Shown here piece by piece: positions 1-7,149 of a DNA stretch of 22,982 nucleotides. The stretch spans positions 1 to 22,982 of the forward strand of contig JBOHRW010000163.1 in the NCBI GenBank assembly GCA_050732935.1, read 5' to 3'. This DNA is from DASRVA01 sp050732935. Lineage in GTDB: Bacteria > Gemmatimonadota > Gemmatimonadetes > JACCXV01 > JAHWKZ01. The stretch's first letter is position 1; each line of letters opens with the position of its first letter. Below the pieces are notes generated by a model. It was not told the DNA's origin and made no database searches. It was given only the letters and a program-made list of their open reading frames with translations. Both the position numbers and the translations under genes were made by a program.

Positions 1-631
1 AGTGGTCGTGTGCGTGGTCGTAGCCCAGCCGGATGGCCGTGTGGTTCGAGTCCAGGAGCGCCTTCTTGCGGCCGAACTTCTCCTCGAGCATCTCCTCCAC
101 AACATCCATGTCGATGTTCAAAAAGGCCGCCAGCGCCCCCACGTAGGTGATGTTCTTCATGAGCACGCGCTCGCGGTCGCCCTGGAAGGCTCGGACGCAC
201 ATCTCTCCGAGCGGGACCTCGAGGAACGTCACGTCGTCCCGCCGGAGCGACTCGTCCATGGGCCAGGAGGAGTCGTAGAGGAGCCACCCGCCCGGGCGCA
301 CCTCGGCGATATCGCGCGCGTAAGTGGACGGGTTCATCGCCACGAGCAGATCGAAGTGGGGCGTCCGCGCGGTGTACCCCTCCCGGCTCACCCGGACTTC
401 GTACCAGGTCGGGAGGCCCTGGATGTTCGAGGGAAAGACGTTCTTCCCAGTGACCGGGACGCCCATCCGGAAGATGGCCTGCATGAGGAGCCCGTTGGCG
501 CTCGCCGATCCCGTGCCGTTCACCGTGCCGATCTTGAACGCGAAGTCATTCACCCGCTCACCGGGCTCGCGCGGAGACGGAGCGCCGGCGCGGACCGGCG
601 CGGCCAGAGTGGGGTTGTGGTGGCGACTCAT
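1..631 (-). CDS. korA: 2-oxoacid:ferredoxin oxidoreductase alpha subunit, gamma domain first (KorA type), partial
   Basis: This is the N-terminal 210 residues of a 2-oxoacid:acceptor oxidoreductase subunit; the rest lies beyond the left edge. The family oxidises 2-oxoacids such as 2-oxoglutarate to acyl-CoA and passes electrons to ferredoxin. The visible part is the gamma (catalytic-partner) domain. It has the GTVNGTGSASANGLL segment near residue 38, then GKNVFPSNIQGLPTWYEVRVS and FDLLVAMNP, all typical of KorA proteins in which the gamma domain precedes the alpha domain. The ATG at 629-631 is used. An AGGTGA lies upstream of it but rather far (about 13 nt). GTG at 553, right before the conserved NDFAFKIGT stretch, is an alternative start. 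It follows the GltD-like and pRiA4b-like genes on the same strand. The substrate is not determinable here. Confidence 0.85.
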   Translation of the reverse strand, partial: MSRHHNPTLAAPVRAGAPSPREPGERVNDFAFKIGTVNGTGSASANGLLMQAIFRMGVPVTGKNVFPSNIQGLPTWYEVRVSREGYTARTPHFDLLVAMNPSTYARDIAEVRPGGWLLYDSSWPMDESLRRDDVTFLEVPLGEMCVRAFQGDRERVLMKNITYVGALAAFLNIDMDVVEEMLEEKFGRKKALLDSNHTAIRLGYDHAHDH

Positions 632-754
632 CGTTTTCCGCTGGTCACCTGACGACCTCGCCCGTCCAACGGTCGCGGTCTGTCCAGAAGGAACACCGGG
701 GACAGGGTTGCCCCGCGAGCTTTCCTCCTGAGCGCTGAGAGAGAGTGATCCCTG

Positions 755-1324
755 TCAGGCATCGGGCCTCGGTCGTGATCCAGGGTGGAGGCACAGGTTC
801 ACTTCCTCGACATCGAATTCCTTGGGGTCGAAATCGGAACCCCACCACTCGAGCATCTCCTCGTGCTCGGGATGCTTCGGATCGCTGAGTGCCTCGAGAA
901 AATCGAAGTACCCTCCGATACCTCCGATATCCTCCGGAGGACAGGCGCGCTTGCCGGCCAGGACGCGCGGGTACCGAACCCGGGGTTCAGGGGAGGAGAT
1001 GTCTTCGAGGACGATGTCGTGTTGCCAGCCGTCGCCGAAATCGTACTCGTAGGCCATCCGGTCCTTCGGCTTTGGGAGGACTTCCGCCAGTCGAACCCGT
1101 TTCTCGTTCTGTCGTCGGATGCCGAACTCCGGGTCGGGTTCCCCGTAGAGCGTCTCCCCCCGGCGAAACTGGTGGAGGTGGCTATCGGTCCAGCCCATCA
1201 CCAGCTGGAGGATCTGATGCAGCTTCAACATCGTAACGTCCGCCGGGACCTCGAACCTTCGCCAAATCGGGGGCCGAGAATCCCGCAGGGTAACCTTCAG
1301 CCTGTAGAGCCGCTTCTCAGCCAT
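755..1324 (-). CDS. pRiA4b ORF-3-like family protein
   Basis: The protein matches the plasmid pRiA4b ORF-3 family (PF07929), first noticed on plasmids and near IS1096-like elements; its biochemical role is not known. Visible hallmarks are YRLKVTLRDSRPPIWRR at the N-terminus, LHQILQLVMGWTDSHLHQF, the YEYDFGDGWQHDI motif, and a C-terminal CPPEDIGGIGGYFDFLEAL. The length of about 189 aa is usual for the family. I chose the ATG at 1324 (MAEKRLYRLK), preceded by GGAG; ATG at 1339 would add five residues and also has an AGGAAG upstream. It sits 68 bp after the GltD-like gene (53 bp if ATG 1339 is used) and 123 bp before korA on the same strand, so it may be co-transcribed. No transposase or terminal repeats are visible around it. 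Confidence 0.85.
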   Translation of the reverse strand: MAEKRLYRLKVTLRDSRPPIWRRFEVPADVTMLKLHQILQLVMGWTDSHLHQFRRGETLYGEPDPEFGIRRQNEKRVRLAEVLPKPKDRMAYEYDFGDGWQHDIVLEDISSPEPRVRYPRVLAGKRACPPEDIGGIGGYFDFLEALSDPKHPEHEEMLEWWGSDFDPKEFDVEEVNLCLHPGSRPRPDA

Positions 1325-1392
1325 CCAGCTCCCATGCAACTTCCTCGTGGATCATTCGTGCCGCGTCCGGTCGCTCCATGGTGATGCCCCTA

Positions 1393-3231
1393 TCAGCGCG
1401 TGCTTCCGGCCGCGGTCGGAAGCGAAATCTGGAGTAGCGGACGGTGGACGGGCTCAGGGGTAGGCCGGTCGGCGTAGGGAATCAGGAGGTCGAACTTCCG
1501 CATGTCCCAGGCGGCGGTCGGGCAGCGCTCGGCGCAGAGCCCGCAGTGGACGCAGATGTCCTCGTCCTTGACCATCACCCGCCCGGTCTGGGGCAAGGTC
1601 TCCGAGACGTACAGCGGCTGATGCGGATTCTCGGCGGGCGCCGTGAGACGCTGCCGCAGCTCCTCCTCGTCCCCGTCGGGCGTGATCGTGAGGCAGTCGA
1701 CCGGGCAGACATCGATGCAGGCGTCGCACTCGATGCAGAGCCGCGCGGTAAAGTGGGTCTGGATGTCGCAGTTGAGACAGCGCTGCACCTCGTGAGCCGT
1801 CTGTTCGGCGGTGAAGCCCGTCTCGACTTCGATGTTCAGCTCCCGGAACCGTTCGGCCAGGTCGACGTGGATCATCTTCTGGCGCGGCGCCGGGTTGTAG
1901 TCGTTGTGGTAGCTCCAGGCGTGCATCCCCATCTTGGCCGAGATCAGGTTCATGCCGTAGGCGGGTCGATCCTCCAGCGGGATCCCCTGACAGCGGTTGT
2001 GGATCGAGATCGCCGCCTGGTGCGCATGCTCGACCGCCCAGATGATGTTCTCCGGGCCCCACGCCGCGTCGCCGCCCACGAAGACGCCCTCGCGGGTGGT
2101 CTGGAATGTCTGCCGGTCGACGATCGGCATCTCCCACTCGTTGAACTCGATCCCGATGTCGCGCTCGATCCATGGGAACGCGTTGTCCTGGCCGATCGCC
2201 AGGAGAACGTCGTCGCAGGGGAGGATCGTCGTGTCGTGGACCTCCTTCTTGAGCCGCCCGTCCGGGCCCTCGTGCCACGACACGATCTCGAACTCCATCC
2301 CGACCAGGCGGCCGTCCTCGACGACGAACCGCTTGGGGGAGTGGTTGACCACGATCTCGACCTGCTCCTCCTCGGCGTCCTCGAGCTCCCAGGACGACGC
2401 CTTGAAGTAGGGGCGGTCCTTCCGGGCCATCACCTTGACGTCCTTGCCGCCCAGGCGCATGGCGGTCCGGCAGCAGTCCATGGCCGTGTTCCCGACGCCG
2501 ATCACCAGCACCCGCTCGCCGATCGAGTCGACGTGGCCGAAGTGGACGGATGCCAGCCACTCGATCCCGATGTCGATGTTGGCCGCGCCCTTCTCGCGGC
2601 CCGGGATCTTGAGCTCCTTGCCCTTGGGCGCCCCGCTGCCGAGGAAGACCGCGTCCCAGCCCTCGTCGAGGAGCGCCTCGAGGCTCGTCACGGGAGTTTC
2701 GTAGCGGACGTCCACCCCCATGTTGAGGATCATGTCGATCTCTTCGTCCAGCACGCGGGCCGGCAGGCGGAAGGCGGGGATGTTGATGCGCATGAGCCCG
2801 CCTGGACGGGCGAGCTGCTCGAAGATCGTGCACTCGTAGCCGAGCGGCATGAGGTCGTTGCAGACGGTGAGCGAGGCGGGGCCGGCGCCGATCAGGGCGA
2901 TGCGCTTCCCGTTCTTCCTCTTCGGAATCGGCGGGAGCCGGTCCTCCTCCGCGTCGCGGAGATCGGCGGCCACGCGCTTCAAGCGGCAGATCGCGACCGG
3001 CTTGCCGTCCACGCGTGTCCGCCGGCAGGCGGGCTCGCACGGCCGATCGCAGGTTCGGCCCAGGATGCCGGGGAAGACGTTGGACTCGCGGTTCAGCCAG
3101 AAGGAGTCGGTGAACCGACCCTGCGCGATCAGCCGGATGTACTCGGGGACGTTCGTGTGAGCGGGGCACGCCCACTGGCAGTCCACGACGCGGTGGTAGT
3201 ACTTGGGGTTCGTGACGTCGGTGGGTCGCAT
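1393..3231 (-). CDS. GltD-like FAD/NAD(P)H oxidoreductase with C-terminal 2[4Fe-4S] ferredoxin domain
   Basis: This cytoplasmic flavoprotein resembles the glutamate synthase small subunit and NfnB. It probably moves electrons between NAD(P)H and iron-sulfur clusters. N-terminal cysteines C18, C22, C61, C65, C69 and C82 resemble the GltD cluster-binding region. An FAD motif IGAGPAS lies at 114-120, an NAD(P) motif GVGNTAMD at 245-252, and a second FAD segment VFVGGDAAWGPENI before about residue 400. The C-terminus adds two ferredoxin motifs: C499-C502-C505-C509-P and C560-C563-C566-C570-P. No GltB subunit is nearby; the downstream partner is KorA. A likely role is therefore a ferredoxin:NAD(P)H adaptor for the 2-oxoacid oxidoreductase rather than glutamate synthesis. 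The ATG at 3231 has AGAGGAG just upstream, and an in-frame stop at 3286-3288 excludes a longer protein. Confidence 0.88.
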   Translation of the reverse strand: MRPTDVTNPKYYHRVVDCQWACPAHTNVPEYIRLIAQGRFTDSFWLNRESNVFPGILGRTCDRPCEPACRRTRVDGKPVAICRLKRVAADLRDAEEDRLPPIPKRKNGKRIALIGAGPASLTVCNDLMPLGYECTIFEQLARPGGLMRINIPAFRLPARVLDEEIDMILNMGVDVRYETPVTSLEALLDEGWDAVFLGSGAPKGKELKIPGREKGAANIDIGIEWLASVHFGHVDSIGERVLVIGVGNTAMDCCRTAMRLGGKDVKVMARKDRPYFKASSWELEDAEEEQVEIVVNHSPKRFVVEDGRLVGMEFEIVSWHEGPDGRLKKEVHDTTILPCDDVLLAIGQDNAFPWIERDIGIEFNEWEMPIVDRQTFQTTREGVFVGGDAAWGPENIIWAVEHAHQAAISIHNRCQGIPLEDRPAYGMNLISAKMGMHAWSYHNDYNPAPRQKMIHVDLAERFRELNIEVETGFTAEQTAHEVQRCLNCDIQTHFTARLCIECDACIDVCPVDCLTITPDGDEEELRQRLTAPAENPHQPLYVSETLPQTGRVMVKDEDICVHCGLCAERCPTAAWDMRKFDLLIPYADRPTPEPVHRPLLQISLPTAAGSTR

Positions 3232-3244
3232 GGCTCCTCTCGCC

Positions 3245-3280
3245 GGGTACCGGTACCCCCGTGCTGAATGTTGGGGGTAC
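3245..3280 (-). promoter_or_regulatory. Overlapping alternative hairpins in the leader of the GltD-like gene
   Basis: On the + strand GTACCCCC (3253-3260) and GGGGGTAC (3273-3280) form an 8-bp stem with a 12-nt loop. GGGTACCGGTACCC (3245-3258) is a perfect 14-bp palindrome that shares the GTACCC part. The two structures cannot form together in the mRNA read on the minus strand, and the second lies about 14-27 nt before the start codon, close to the ribosome-binding site. No T-run follows, so a plain intrinsic terminator is unlikely. Function is inferred only; either a leader switch or a protein-binding palindrome is possible. Confidence 0.35.
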
Positions 3281-3289
3281 TCGCGTCAG

Positions 3290-3500
3290 GGGCAAGTTGA
3301 GGCCCGTGTGTTGGTGCCCGCCGCGACGGGCCACGCGACCGATGTTGTCGATGTCTCTGGCCATGGCCGCGGCATCCACCGTCACCATGCCGGTGTCCAT
3401 CGGGACGGTCTCGATCACGTCCAGGAGGACGAGCGCGTGGTTGAGCGTCTCCGGGAAGTGATTGAACGTCTCGGTGGCGACGTAGAGAGATGCACGACTC
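3290..3500 (-). pseudogene. Orphan coding-like fragment, family unknown
   Basis: The gap of about 415 bp between the GltD-like gene and the SnoaL lipoprotein gene holds a stretch that reads like real protein on the minus strand, from LYVATETFNHF (from 3487) through LNHALVLLDVIET and MARDIDNIGRVARRGG. Third codon positions are almost all G or C, as in true genes of this window, and this drops upstream of 3490. There is no convincing start codon, and the frame runs on without a stop into the GltD-like gene, so it is not an intact gene. A stop in a neighbouring frame lies at 3286-3288. It may be a decayed gene fragment or a gene broken by a frameshift. I do not recognise the family. Confidence 0.35.
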
Positions 3501-3646
3501 GCTGGCTTCGGCCGGGGCTCGTGCAAGAAGCAAGGCCGTGATCTCCTGGCAACCCCGGTCATGGTTGCTGTTCCCGGGTTCGGGCGTCTATGATTCGGGT
3601 GCCCACCGATCCTGATCATCCACTCCAACGAGCGAGGGATCGACCC

Positions 3647-4183
3647 ATGCTCAAAGTCACTAGACCCATGATGTTGCTGACGGCGATAGGGCTCCTGGCT
3701 GCCTGCCAGACCGAGCCGGCCGAGCAGACCGGCGCCACCGAAGAGGCCGCGACCGCCGACGCCGCGACCGTGCGGTCGGAGATCGAATCCATCAACGACC
3801 GCTTCGAGCAGGCGCTGCTGGCTCACGATGCGGCGGCCATCGCCGCGATTTACACCGAGGATGCGCTCGTTCTCCCGCCCTCGGCCCCACGGACGGAAGG
3901 GCGGGCGGCCATCGAGGCCATGTTCAGTTCATGGTTCGAGCAGGTGCCTGCCTCGGACACCTTCACGCTGACGACCGATCAGATCGTGCTCGCCGAGTCC
4001 GGCGAGATCGCCTACGAGATCGGCACCTATCAGACCAGCGGGACCGCCCCCAGCGGTGAGACGTACGAGGAGAGCGGGAAGTATCTGGGCGTCTGGGAGA
4101 ACGTGGGCGGCGAGTGGAAGATGGCGGCCGACATGTGGAGCGGCGATGCGCCGATGTCCATGGAGGGCGAGGCGGGGAGCTGA
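3647..4183 (+). CDS. SnoaL/DUF4440-like lipoprotein
   Basis: A 178-aa exported lipoprotein. The ATG at 3647 has GAGGGA seven nucleotides upstream and begins a classical lipoprotein signal ending in LLAAC (lipid-modified C20). An upstream in-frame ATG at 3590 would spoil this signal. After a linker rich in A, E and T, the domain starts with VRSEIESINDRFEQALLAHDAAAIAAIYTED, the usual opening of SnoaL-like/DUF4440 proteins (cone-shaped NTF2 fold). It continues with YEIGTY, YLGVWENVGGEWKMAADMW, typical of the family's end. The family includes ketosteroid isomerase-like folds but many members have no known reaction; none can be assigned here. It overlaps the next gene by one base (TGATG), suggesting translational coupling with the cupredoxin. 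Confidence 0.85.
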   Translation: MLKVTRPMMLLTAIGLLAACQTEPAEQTGATEEAATADAATVRSEIESINDRFEQALLAHDAAAIAAIYTEDALVLPPSAPRTEGRAAIEAMFSSWFEQVPASDTFTLTTDQIVLAESGEIAYEIGTYQTSGTAPSGETYEESGKYLGVWENVGGEWKMAADMWSGDAPMSMEGEAGS

Positions 4184-4569
4184 TGCGCGCGCCAGGGCGA
4201 TGCATGTTGGCCGTCGCTCTCCTGCCGGTCATGGGGCTGGCCTGCGGGGGCGGGGGAACGGAGGCCACCGGACCGCCCGACGAGCGAATCGAGATCGTAG
4301 CGTCGAGCTTCGCCTACGAGCCCTTCCAGGTGACCGTCGCTCCGGGAACCGTGCGCTTCGTGATCCAGAACGCGGCCGACGTCGTGCACGGGTTCGAGGT
4401 CGAGGGCCACGGGATGGAGGTGGAGATCGAGGAGATCCAGCCCGGTGCGACCGACAGCCTGACGGTGACCCTGGAGGAGCCCGGCACCTACGAGATCTAC
4501 TGTCCCGTCGCCGACCACGAGCAGCGGGGCATGACGGGCACGCTGACCGTCGAGGGCGGGGGAAGCTGA
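4183..4569 (+). CDS. Cupredoxin-domain lipoprotein (type 1 copper)
   Basis: A 128-aa blue-copper-like lipoprotein. The ATG at 4183 overlaps the previous stop codon (TGATG) and has GGGGAG upstream. The signal ends at MGLAC (C21), followed by a glycine-rich linker. The cupredoxin domain shows SSFAYEP, an N-terminal copper ligand H69 in DVVHGFEV, and the second ligand loop YCPVADHEQRGM giving C107, H112 and M117. Only one Cys is present in the loop, so this is a mononuclear type 1 site and not a CuA site. It should work as an electron carrier anchored at the outer face of a membrane. Being coupled to a SnoaL lipoprotein and followed in the same frame by the cytochrome c-bearing PuuD protein, it is a candidate electron partner of the latter. 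Confidence 0.88.
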   Translation: MRAPGRCMLAVALLPVMGLACGGGGTEATGPPDERIEIVASSFAYEPFQVTVAPGTVRFVIQNAADVVHGFEVEGHGMEVEIEEIQPGATDSLTVTLEEPGTYEIYCPVADHEQRGMTGTLTVEGGGS

Positions 4570-4587
4570 GACGGGGGACCTAGCCCG

Positions 4588-5784
4588 CTGGCGACCGACC
4601 TCTGGCAATGGCTCCAGCTCGGGGCGCGCTGGCTGCACGTCATCGCCGGCGCGGCTTGGATCGGCACCTCGTTCTACTTCAACTGGCTCCACCACAGCCT
4701 GCGCCCGCCGGAGACTCCCCGCCCGGGTGTCGCCGGCGAGCTGTGGTCGGTCCACGGCGGAGGCTTCTACCAGGTCGGGAAGTACGCCGTGGCTCCCGAG
4801 CGCCTGCCCGGCCGGCTCCACTGGTTCAAGTGGGAGGCCTACGCCACCTGGCTGAGCGGGGCCGCGCTCCTGGTCCTGATCTACTACATGGAGACCGGCT
4901 ACCTGCTGGATCCGACCGGCGCGAGCCTCGGACGCGGGGCCGCCGTCGCGCTTGGTGTGGCGGCGATCGCCGGCGGCTGGCTTGCCTACGATCTCCTCTG
5001 CCGGTCCCCGCTGTCGCGGCGTCCGGCCATCCTGGCGGCGGTCCTGCTCGGGCTCGTGATGGGCGTCGCGTACGGGCTCCATCAGATGCTGAGCCCGCGG
5101 GCGGCCTTCATCCACGTCGGTGCGATGCTCGGCACGTGGATGGCGGCCAACGTTTTCTTCGTGATCATCCCGGGTCAGCGGGCGATGGTACGGGCGATGG
5201 AAGCTGGCGAGACGCCCGATCCCGAGCGCGGTCGGCGGGGCGCGCTGCGCTCGCTCCACAACAACTACCTGACCCTGCCGGTCATCTTCCTCATGGTGAG
5301 CGTCCACTACCCGGTGGCCTACGCGAGCCCTCGGGCGTGGCTGGTCCTGCTTGCGGTCCTGGCGGTGGGACCCGTCATGCGCCACTACTACAACCTGCGC
5401 CACCGCGGGCGACACGTCGCGTGGCTGCTGCCGGCGACGTTGGCCGCCCTGGTCGCCGTCGCGCTGATCGCCACCCCGGCGCGGGAGCCGGCCGCGCCTA
5501 CAAGCTCATCAGCCTCATCCGGGAGCGCTCCGCGAGTCACCGACGGGATCGCCGAAGCGATCCTGGAGGCCCGCTGCGCCCCGTGCCACTCGCTACGCCC
5601 GACCCATCCGACCGCGCCGGTCGCGCCCCTTGGCGTCGTCCTGGACGAGCCCCCGCAGGCGCGGGCCCTGGCAGAGCGCGTGACCGTCACCGTCGAATCG
5701 GGGACGATGCCGCTCGGGAACCTGACGGGAATGACCCCGGAGGAGCGGGCGGTCCTCCTGCGCTGGCTGCGGCAGTCGCCCTGA
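4588..5784 (+). CDS. puuD: PuuD-type membrane urate dehydrogenase with C-terminal cytochrome c domain
   Basis: The protein matches PuuD, which oxidises urate and carries an integral membrane domain plus cytochrome c. The first membrane segment WLHVIAGAAWIGTSFYFNWL, then GELWSVHGGGFYQVGKY, APERLP and LHWFKWEAY are hallmark stretches; about eight membrane helices follow. The C-terminal heme site is C330-A-P-C-H334 with a likely axial Met in TMPLGNLTGM (M374). No ATG, GTG or TTG lies between the cupredoxin stop (4567-4569) and the first helix. A CTG at 4588 gives a normal N-terminus and 398 aa; the next usual start (GTG 4789) would delete the first helix. The frame is the same as that of the cupredoxin gene. 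Urate as substrate is inferred from the family; no other purine genes are visible. Confidence 0.8.
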   Translation: MATDLWQWLQLGARWLHVIAGAAWIGTSFYFNWLHHSLRPPETPRPGVAGELWSVHGGGFYQVGKYAVAPERLPGRLHWFKWEAYATWLSGAALLVLIYYMETGYLLDPTGASLGRGAAVALGVAAIAGGWLAYDLLCRSPLSRRPAILAAVLLGLVMGVAYGLHQMLSPRAAFIHVGAMLGTWMAANVFFVIIPGQRAMVRAMEAGETPDPERGRRGALRSLHNNYLTLPVIFLMVSVHYPVAYASPRAWLVLLAVLAVGPVMRHYYNLRHRGRHVAWLLPATLAALVAVALIATPAREPAAPTSSSASSGSAPRVTDGIAEAILEARCAPCHSLRPTHPTAPVAPLGVVLDEPPQARALAERVTVTVESGTMPLGNLTGMTPEERAVLLRWLRQSP

Positions 5785-5878
5785 GCGCTGGCTGCCGGAG
5801 CGTGGGTCGTCCGTTGGCCACTTTACAGGACCGCCTCGAGGGCGAAGATTGGGGCGGACCTGTCCTTCTGGGGGGAAG

Positions 5879-6265
5879 ATGACGCCACCGGTCGAGATCA
5901 TCCTGGCGCGCCAGCTCGCGGGTTACCTTGCCGTGCCCGTCTTCGTCGTGAGTCCCGAGGGCGACCTCCTGTTCTACAACGAGCCCGCGGAACGCATCCT
6001 CGGGACCCGCTTCGAGGAGACGGGCAGGATGGCGATGGAGGAGTGGGCGACCGTCTTCCAGCCGACCGACGAGCAGGGAATCCCGCTTCCCCCCGAAGAC
6101 CTTCCGCTCGTCGCCACGCTGGAAAAGCGCGAGCCGGCGATGCGAAGCTTCTTCATCCGCGGGCTGGACGGCGAGCTCCGCCGGATCATGACGGTCAGCA
6201 TCCCGCTCCTCGCACAGGGAAAGCGCTTTCTTGGCGGGATGGCGATGTTCTGGGAGGTGAGGTAG
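5879..6265 (+). CDS. Stand-alone PAS domain protein
   Basis: A 128-aa protein made of a single PAS-like fold and nothing else. The ATG at 5879 follows GGGGGAAG closely. The domain shows VPVFVVSPEGDLLFYNEPAERILG, the usual beginning of PAS domains, then a middle segment with IPLPPEDLPLVATLEKREP and the final strands LRRIMTVSIPLLAQGKRFLGGMAMFW. No kinase, GGDEF or DNA-binding part is attached, so it must act on another protein or bind a ligand alone. It ends two bases before the homology-expected start of the metallo-hydrolase gene, suggesting a two-gene unit. The ligand is unknown. Confidence 0.75.
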   Translation: MTPPVEIILARQLAGYLAVPVFVVSPEGDLLFYNEPAERILGTRFEETGRMAMEEWATVFQPTDEQGIPLPPEDLPLVATLEKREPAMRSFFIRGLDGELRRIMTVSIPLLAQGKRFLGGMAMFWEVR

Positions 6266-6267
6266 CT

Positions 6268-7110
6268 ACGCGGGTCACCCTGTGGGGCACACGCGGTTCT
6301 CTGGCGTCTCCGGGCCCGGAGACGGCCCGCTACGGCGGCAACACCTCGTGCGTCGAGGTCGTCGGCGCCGAGGGGACGGTGCTCGTGCTGGACGCCGGAA
6401 CGGGGATGCGACGGCTGACCGGGTCCCTTCCCGAGCCGCTCGAGCGTGTCGACGTCCTCCTCACGCACCTGCACCTCGATCACCTCCAGGGGCTGGGCTT
6501 CTTCGGCCCGCTGTACGAGGAGGGCGTCGAGGTCCACATCTGGGGACCGGGCGGCGTCACTCACAAGCTCGCCAAACGCCTCAGCCGGTATCTGTCCCCG
6601 CCCCTCTTCCCGATCCATCTGCGAAGCCTGCCATGCGAGATCCAGATCCACGAGACCGGCGAGGGTGTGCACGAGATCGGGGAGTTTCGGGTGCATTCGG
6701 ACTACGTGTGCCATCCCGGTCCCACGATCGGCTACCGGATCTCCAACAGCGGCGCCGTGCTGACGTACCTGCCGGACCACGAGCCGGCGCTCGGCGTCCA
6801 GGACTTCCCGGGCGATCCCGAGTGGACATCGGGCTACGGGCTCGCCGAGGGTGCCGACCTGCTCATCCATGATGCCCAGTACACGCAGGAGCAGTACGCG
6901 AAGCACGTCGGATGGGGGCACAGCTCGATCACGGATGCGATCCGTTTTGGTGCGCTCGCCCGGGTCCGACGGTTGGTCCTCTTCCATCACGATCCTCAGC
7001 ATACGGATGACGACCTGGACCGGATCGGGACGGAGCTTCTGGAGGGGATCGAGAGTCCCGAGGCCGTCACCCTGGGACGGGAGGACGATTCTTTCGAGCT
7101 GGGTCGTTGA
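6268..7110 (+). CDS. Metallo-beta-lactamase-fold hydrolase (RNase Z/phosphodiesterase-like)
   Basis: A 280-aa MBL-fold metallohydrolase. The family start (M)RVTLWGTRGSLASPGPE, followed by YGGNTSCVEV, is clear, and the metal motif H67-L-H69-L-D71-H72 is present. Further metal ligands are probably in DYVCHPGPTIGYRI, YLPDHEP, and the late VGWGHSSITDAI and LFHHDP. The group includes class II cAMP phosphodiesterase-like and RNase Z-like proteins; the substrate is not predictable. Where the initiator Met belongs there is ACG (6268-6270), preceded by an excellent GGAGGTGAGG. No ATG, GTG or TTG is near in this frame; the next upstream ATG is at 6043, deep inside the PAS gene. Translation from ACG or a base error is therefore likely. 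It is convergent with the M28 gene. Confidence 0.8.
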   Translation, partial: TRVTLWGTRGSLASPGPETARYGGNTSCVEVVGAEGTVLVLDAGTGMRRLTGSLPEPLERVDVLLTHLHLDHLQGLGFFGPLYEEGVEVHIWGPGGVTHKLAKRLSRYLSPPLFPIHLRSLPCEIQIHETGEGVHEIGEFRVHSDYVCHPGPTIGYRISNSGAVLTYLPDHEPALGVQDFPGDPEWTSGYGLAEGADLLIHDAQYTQEQYAKHVGWGHSSITDAIRFGALARVRRLVLFHHDPQHTDDDLDRIGTELLEGIESPEAVTLGREDDSFELGR

Positions 7111-7124
7111 TGGACCCGCGGGCG

Positions 7125-7139
7125 ACGGCGCCGGGCCGT
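7125..7139. terminator. Short GC hairpin between convergent genes
   Basis: ACGGC (7125-7129) and GCCGT (7135-7139) form a 5-bp stem with a five-base loop in the 39-bp gap between the converging hydrolase and M28 genes. There is no T-run. It could help end transcription in both directions, but this is weak. Confidence 0.2.
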
Positions 7140-7149
7140 GGCGATCGGG

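Noticed and set aside
755..1324. Insertion sequence around the pRiA4b-like gene
   Set aside because: No transposase, terminal inverted repeats or target duplication can be seen.
1393..3231. Glutamate synthase small subunit (gltD)
   Set aside because: No large subunit nearby, extra C-terminal ferredoxin clusters, and the neighbour is a 2-oxoacid:ferredoxin oxidoreductase.
1454..3826. A 790-residue open frame on the minus strand
   Set aside because: It is a frame-shifted shadow of the GltD-like gene; only the part around 3290-3500 has coding character, reported separately.
4183..4569. Cytochrome c oxidase subunit II CuA domain
   Set aside because: The ligand loop has one Cys instead of two, giving a type 1 copper site.
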